Source: CALEMW01 sp035447065
Lineage (GTDB): Bacteria; Krumholzibacteriota; Krumholzibacteriia; LZORAL124-64-63
DNA length: 17,920 bases
Reading direction: 5' to 3'
Assembly: GCA_035447065.1 (NCBI GenBank)
Contig: DAOTGJ010000057.1
Span: 1 to 17,920 of the forward strand
Position 1 is the first letter of the stretch, and the number at the start of each line of letters is the position of its first letter. The notes below the pieces were generated by a model. That model searched no databases and had not been told where the DNA came from. It worked only from the letters and a program-made list of their open reading frames with translations. Shown piece after piece: positions 15,679-17,920 of the stretch. A program made the translations under genes and the position numbers.

Positions 15679-16842
15679 ATGCCCGAGACCATGCCCCTCT
15701 CCGTGGACATCATCAAGGCTCTGCCTCCCGCGCCGGCAGGGAAGCGCACCCGACTGCATGACTCCCAGGTGTCCGGCCTCTTCGTGGAGGTCACGGACCG
15801 AGGGACCAAGACATTCAAGTTCCGCAAGCGCATGGGCCGCCGGGTGCAGATGCTCACCCTCGGCCGCTTCCCTGAGCTGAAGGTCAAGGAGGCCAAGCGC
15901 CTGGCGCTGGCCTTCGCCGGCGAGATGGTCACGGGCACGAATCCCCAGGAGCGGAAGCAGCAGGCCCGCGATGAGCTCACCCTGGGCGAGTTCCTCCGGC
16001 TCTACCTGGACCGGCACGCGCGCCCGCACAAGAAGACCTGGCGGCAGGACGAGCAGCAGTTCCACCGCTACCTCTCCGGGTGGGCGAGCCACCAGCTGTC
16101 TTCGATCTCCCCGGCCGATGTCCAGCGGGCCCACGTCGCGGTCCGAGACGGTGCCGGCCCTTACGCGGCCAACCGCATGCTGGCCCTGGTGCACACCCTC
16201 TTCGCCAAGGCCGAGGCCTGGGGTTTCTTCGCAGGGCCGAACCCGGCCCGCAACGTGAAGCGCTTCCGGGAGCGTTCGCGGGAGCGGTTCCTGCAGGCCG
16301 ATGAGCTCCCGCGGTTCCTGCAGGCCCTGCACGAGGAGCCGAACACGACCCAGCGGGACTTCTTCCTGCTCTGCCTCTTCACCGGCGCGCGCCGTGGGAA
16401 CGTGCAGACGATGCGCTGGGATCAGCTCAACCTCGAGGCCGGCACCTGGCGGATCCCTGACACCAAGTCCGGCGACTCTCACACCGTCCCCCTGGTGACG
16501 TCGGCCCTGGCCGTGCTGCGCAGCCGCCTGCCAGACGCCCGCAAGTCCCCGTGGGTCTTTCCCGGCCCCGGCCGGACCGGCCACCTGGTGGAGTCCAGGG
16601 CCGCTTGGGTACGCATCCTGAAGCGGGCCGGGATCGAAGACCTCCGCATCCATGACCTGCGCCGCACCATGGGGAGTTGGCAGGCCGCCACCGGCGCCAG
16701 CCTCCCGATCATCGGCAAGACCCTGGCTCACAAGACACCCACGACCACCATGATCTACTCCCGCCTGGACATCGACCCGGTACGGGAGGCCATGGAGAAG
16801 GCGACTGCAGCAATCCTCGGAACGTCGAGGGAGGACGCATGA
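15679..16842 (+). CDS. int: tyrosine-type site-specific integrase (P4-like)
   Basis: This 387-residue recombinase is expected to insert and excise the element at tRNA-Lys. Residues about 25-90 form the N-terminal arm-binding region found in P4-type integrases (GLFVEVTDRGTKTFKF ... LTLGRFPELKVKEAK). A core-binding helical domain covers about 100-195 (LTLGEFLRLYLDRHA). The catalytic domain shows Arg238 (TGARRGN), Lys263 (DTKSGD), His325 and Arg328 (IHDLRRT), His351 (LAHKTP) and the nucleophile Tyr360 (TMIYSRL). The usual acidic residue after the first Arg motif is Asn. All catalytic residues are present, so it is probably active. The start has GGGGGTGA upstream. It is the third gene of an operon and overlaps the next gene by ATGA. 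Confidence 0.95.
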   Translation: MPETMPLSVDIIKALPPAPAGKRTRLHDSQVSGLFVEVTDRGTKTFKFRKRMGRRVQMLTLGRFPELKVKEAKRLALAFAGEMVTGTNPQERKQQARDELTLGEFLRLYLDRHARPHKKTWRQDEQQFHRYLSGWASHQLSSISPADVQRAHVAVRDGAGPYAANRMLALVHTLFAKAEAWGFFAGPNPARNVKRFRERSRERFLQADELPRFLQALHEEPNTTQRDFFLLCLFTGARRGNVQTMRWDQLNLEAGTWRIPDTKSGDSHTVPLVTSALAVLRSRLPDARKSPWVFPGPGRTGHLVESRAAWVRILKRAGIEDLRIHDLRRTMGSWQAATGASLPIIGKTLAHKTPTTTMIYSRLDIDPVREAMEKATAAILGTSREDA

Positions 16843-17531
16843 CTTACACCGTGCGCGACCACCTGGCACAGGAAATCGCCGAGTGCCTCCGCGTGGGGGG
16901 CGTGCGGCCGAAAACCTCTGCACAAGAGAAGGAATTCTGCTGTGTGATGGCCTGGTTCCTTGCTGACCTCAGGGTGCAGTATCAGAGCGAGCGCTACCCC
17001 GTGCACCCGTCTGAGTCCCTGGGCGAAGTCAGGCGATTTCTCAGGACCGCCCGCAAGCTCGAGCGCCTCTTCGATTCGGAGCTGGACGACCTCGGCCGCC
17101 GTAGGCTCGCAGACATGGTGCGCACCTACGATGGATGGCCGCAGCTGCGGGATGCAGAGTCGATGGAGCAGCACCTCGAGCAGGTCTCTTCCACGCTCCA
17201 CCGCCTGCTGGCTCCGTTCTCGGCCAACCTCCGATTGTGGGACCAGCTCGACAAGGAAGGGCTGCCGGTCGGGCGCGCCATGACCCAAGGGACCTATCTC
17301 ACCCTGACCGACTACGCCGCGATCCACATTTGGGCCGAGGGCTTCCAGCAGATCCTTGGTCTACCGGCATCGTACAGCAAGGGCAGCCGCTTCTTTGGCT
17401 GCGTCGCGGAGTTCCTCGAGCGCTGCGCCCCCGGCATGAAGCGACAGCGCAACCTCTCGGAGAAGATCCGTACCGCGCTGGCTGAAGGCCGAACGCAGCT
17501 CCACGGCTACTTCATCTCCCCGCCCAGCTGA
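16839..17531 (+). CDS. hypothetical protein coupled to the integrase, 230 aa
   Basis: The ATG overlaps the integrase stop (ATGA, 16839-16842) and is preceded by GAGGGAGGAC, so it is probably translated together with the integrase. The protein seems mostly helical and soluble, with no signal peptide or membrane segment: a Cys-Cys pair near residue 30 (KEFCCVMAWFLADL), charged helices (RRFLRTARKLERLFDSELDDLGRRRLADMV region, about 65-95), a middle helix (HLEQVSSTLHRLLAPF), and a conserved-looking C-terminal part (GLPASYSKGSRFFGCVAEFL near 184-203). No known domain is recognised. GC content is lower than in the chromosomal genes. It could be a recombination directionality factor partner, an element-stability function or cargo; none can be supported from sequence. 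Confidence 0.75.
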   Translation: MTYTVRDHLAQEIAECLRVGGVRPKTSAQEKEFCCVMAWFLADLRVQYQSERYPVHPSESLGEVRRFLRTARKLERLFDSELDDLGRRRLADMVRTYDGWPQLRDAESMEQHLEQVSSTLHRLLAPFSANLRLWDQLDKEGLPVGRAMTQGTYLTLTDYAAIHIWAEGFQQILGLPASYSKGSRFFGCVAEFLERCAPGMKRQRNLSEKIRTALAEGRTQLHGYFISPPS

Positions 17532-17646
17532 TCACAGGTTTCGTCCGAAATAATTCTGAAGGATCCGGTCGATAGGGTCTAGCGACCCTCCTACCTTCTG
17601 CGCATTCTCCCGCTAACCAATCCCTATCAAGCGGAGGTGCGCACAG
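17532..17646 (+). promoter_or_regulatory. control region before the helix-turn-helix gene, with inverted repeats
   Basis: This 115-base gap is AT-rich relative to the rest. It contains a palindromic TTCGTCCGAA (17540-17549), an overlapping -10-like AATAAT (17549-17554), and a perfect 6-bp inverted repeat AGGGTC-TAGC-GACCCT (17574-17589), a possible operator or weak terminator. GGAGGT (17633-17638) is the ribosome-binding site of the next gene. Confidence 0.45.
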
Positions 17647-17919
17647 ATGGGCGACAAGATCACACAGCGAGACGCCCTGTCCGGGATCCTCTCCGACCCC
17701 CTGCTCACGCCTGAGCAAGTCGCCGATGCCCTGGGAGTCACGACCGGCACACTACAGAACTGGCGTGTGAACGGCCGGTACAAGCTCCCCTTCATCAAGC
17801 TCGGAGGCGGCAACCGCATGGTGCGCTACCGCCTCTCCGCGGTGCAGCGCTTCGTGGACTCCCAGGCCATCGGAGGCGCCGGCCACGAGCAGACTCGCGC
17901 CCTGGGTGGCCGGGCATGA
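17647..17919 (+). CDS. AlpA/excisionase-like helix-turn-helix DNA-binding protein
   Basis: This 90-residue protein has one winged-helix-type DNA-binding domain of the excisionase/AlpA (helix_turn_helix_17) kind: LLTPEQVADALGVTTGTLQNW (helix-turn-helix, about 19-39), a basic turn (NGRYKLPFIKLGG) and RYRLSAVQRFVDSQ as the wing and final helix. In mobile elements such proteins act as directionality factors for excision or as activators of the integrase or replication genes. It starts a new transcription unit after the control region, with a GGAGGT site. Its stop overlaps an ATG at 17916 (ATGA), which may start a next gene cut off by the window edge. Confidence 0.85.
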   Translation: MGDKITQRDALSGILSDPLLTPEQVADALGVTTGTLQNWRVNGRYKLPFIKLGGGNRMVRYRLSAVQRFVDSQAIGGAGHEQTRALGGRA

Positions 17920-17920
17920 G

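Noticed and set aside
15304..16923. A 539-codon minus-strand frame opposite the integrase operon
   Set aside because: The + strand integrase has all catalytic residues; the minus frame has no recognisable motif.

Overview
The window is very GC-rich bacterial DNA. Its base composition and its secreted proteins, two of which end in a FlgD/T9SS-like immunoglobulin-fold domain opening with Pro-Asn-Pro-Ala-Asn-Pro, suggest a Gram-negative bacterium from a high-GC, poorly cultured lineage such as Eisenbacteria, Krumholzibacteriota, Latescibacterota or Gemmatimonadota. This placement is an inference; no rRNA or other phylogenetic marker was used.

Positions 1-4463 hold the 3' part of a tryptophan operon on the + strand: the end of trpD, then trpC, trpF, trpB, trpA and a type I-beta DAHP synthase. 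Every gene boundary is a stop/start overlap, four of them ATGA and one of 8 bases. The operon therefore links the last trp steps to the first committed step of the shikimate pathway. A perfect GC-rich palindrome (4470-4503) separates it from a convergent gene.

Positions 4523-14926 hold chromosomal genes, mostly for exported or envelope proteins: a tricorn-like protease with a signal peptide (-), an aldo/keto reductase of the Kv-beta type (+, cytoplasmic), a small outer-membrane beta-barrel candidate (+), a two-gene minus-strand unit encoding a barrel-like protein and a large LVIVD-repeat beta-propeller protein, a secreted alpha/alpha-toroid, glycosidase-like protein (+), and a 132-residue protein of unknown function (-). 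Several intergenic hairpins and promoter-like elements are visible.

Positions 15020-17920 contain the edge of an integrated element. A tRNA-Lys(CUU) fragment on the minus strand keeps only its 3' half (anticodon arm through encoded CCA), followed by that tRNA's own terminator. Its 5' half is missing and is replaced by unrelated DNA. To its right is a compact + strand operon: two small proteins (65 and 70 aa), a P4-type tyrosine integrase, and an unknown 230-aa protein that overlaps the integrase stop codon. After a 115-base control region comes an AlpA/excisionase-like helix-turn-helix gene, whose stop overlaps a possible next start at the window edge. The geometry says the element extends to the right, beyond the window, where an intact tRNA-Lys gene would be expected. 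The element's cargo is not in this window, so no complete new system can be claimed; the element boundary and the integrase-linked unknown genes are the most interesting part.
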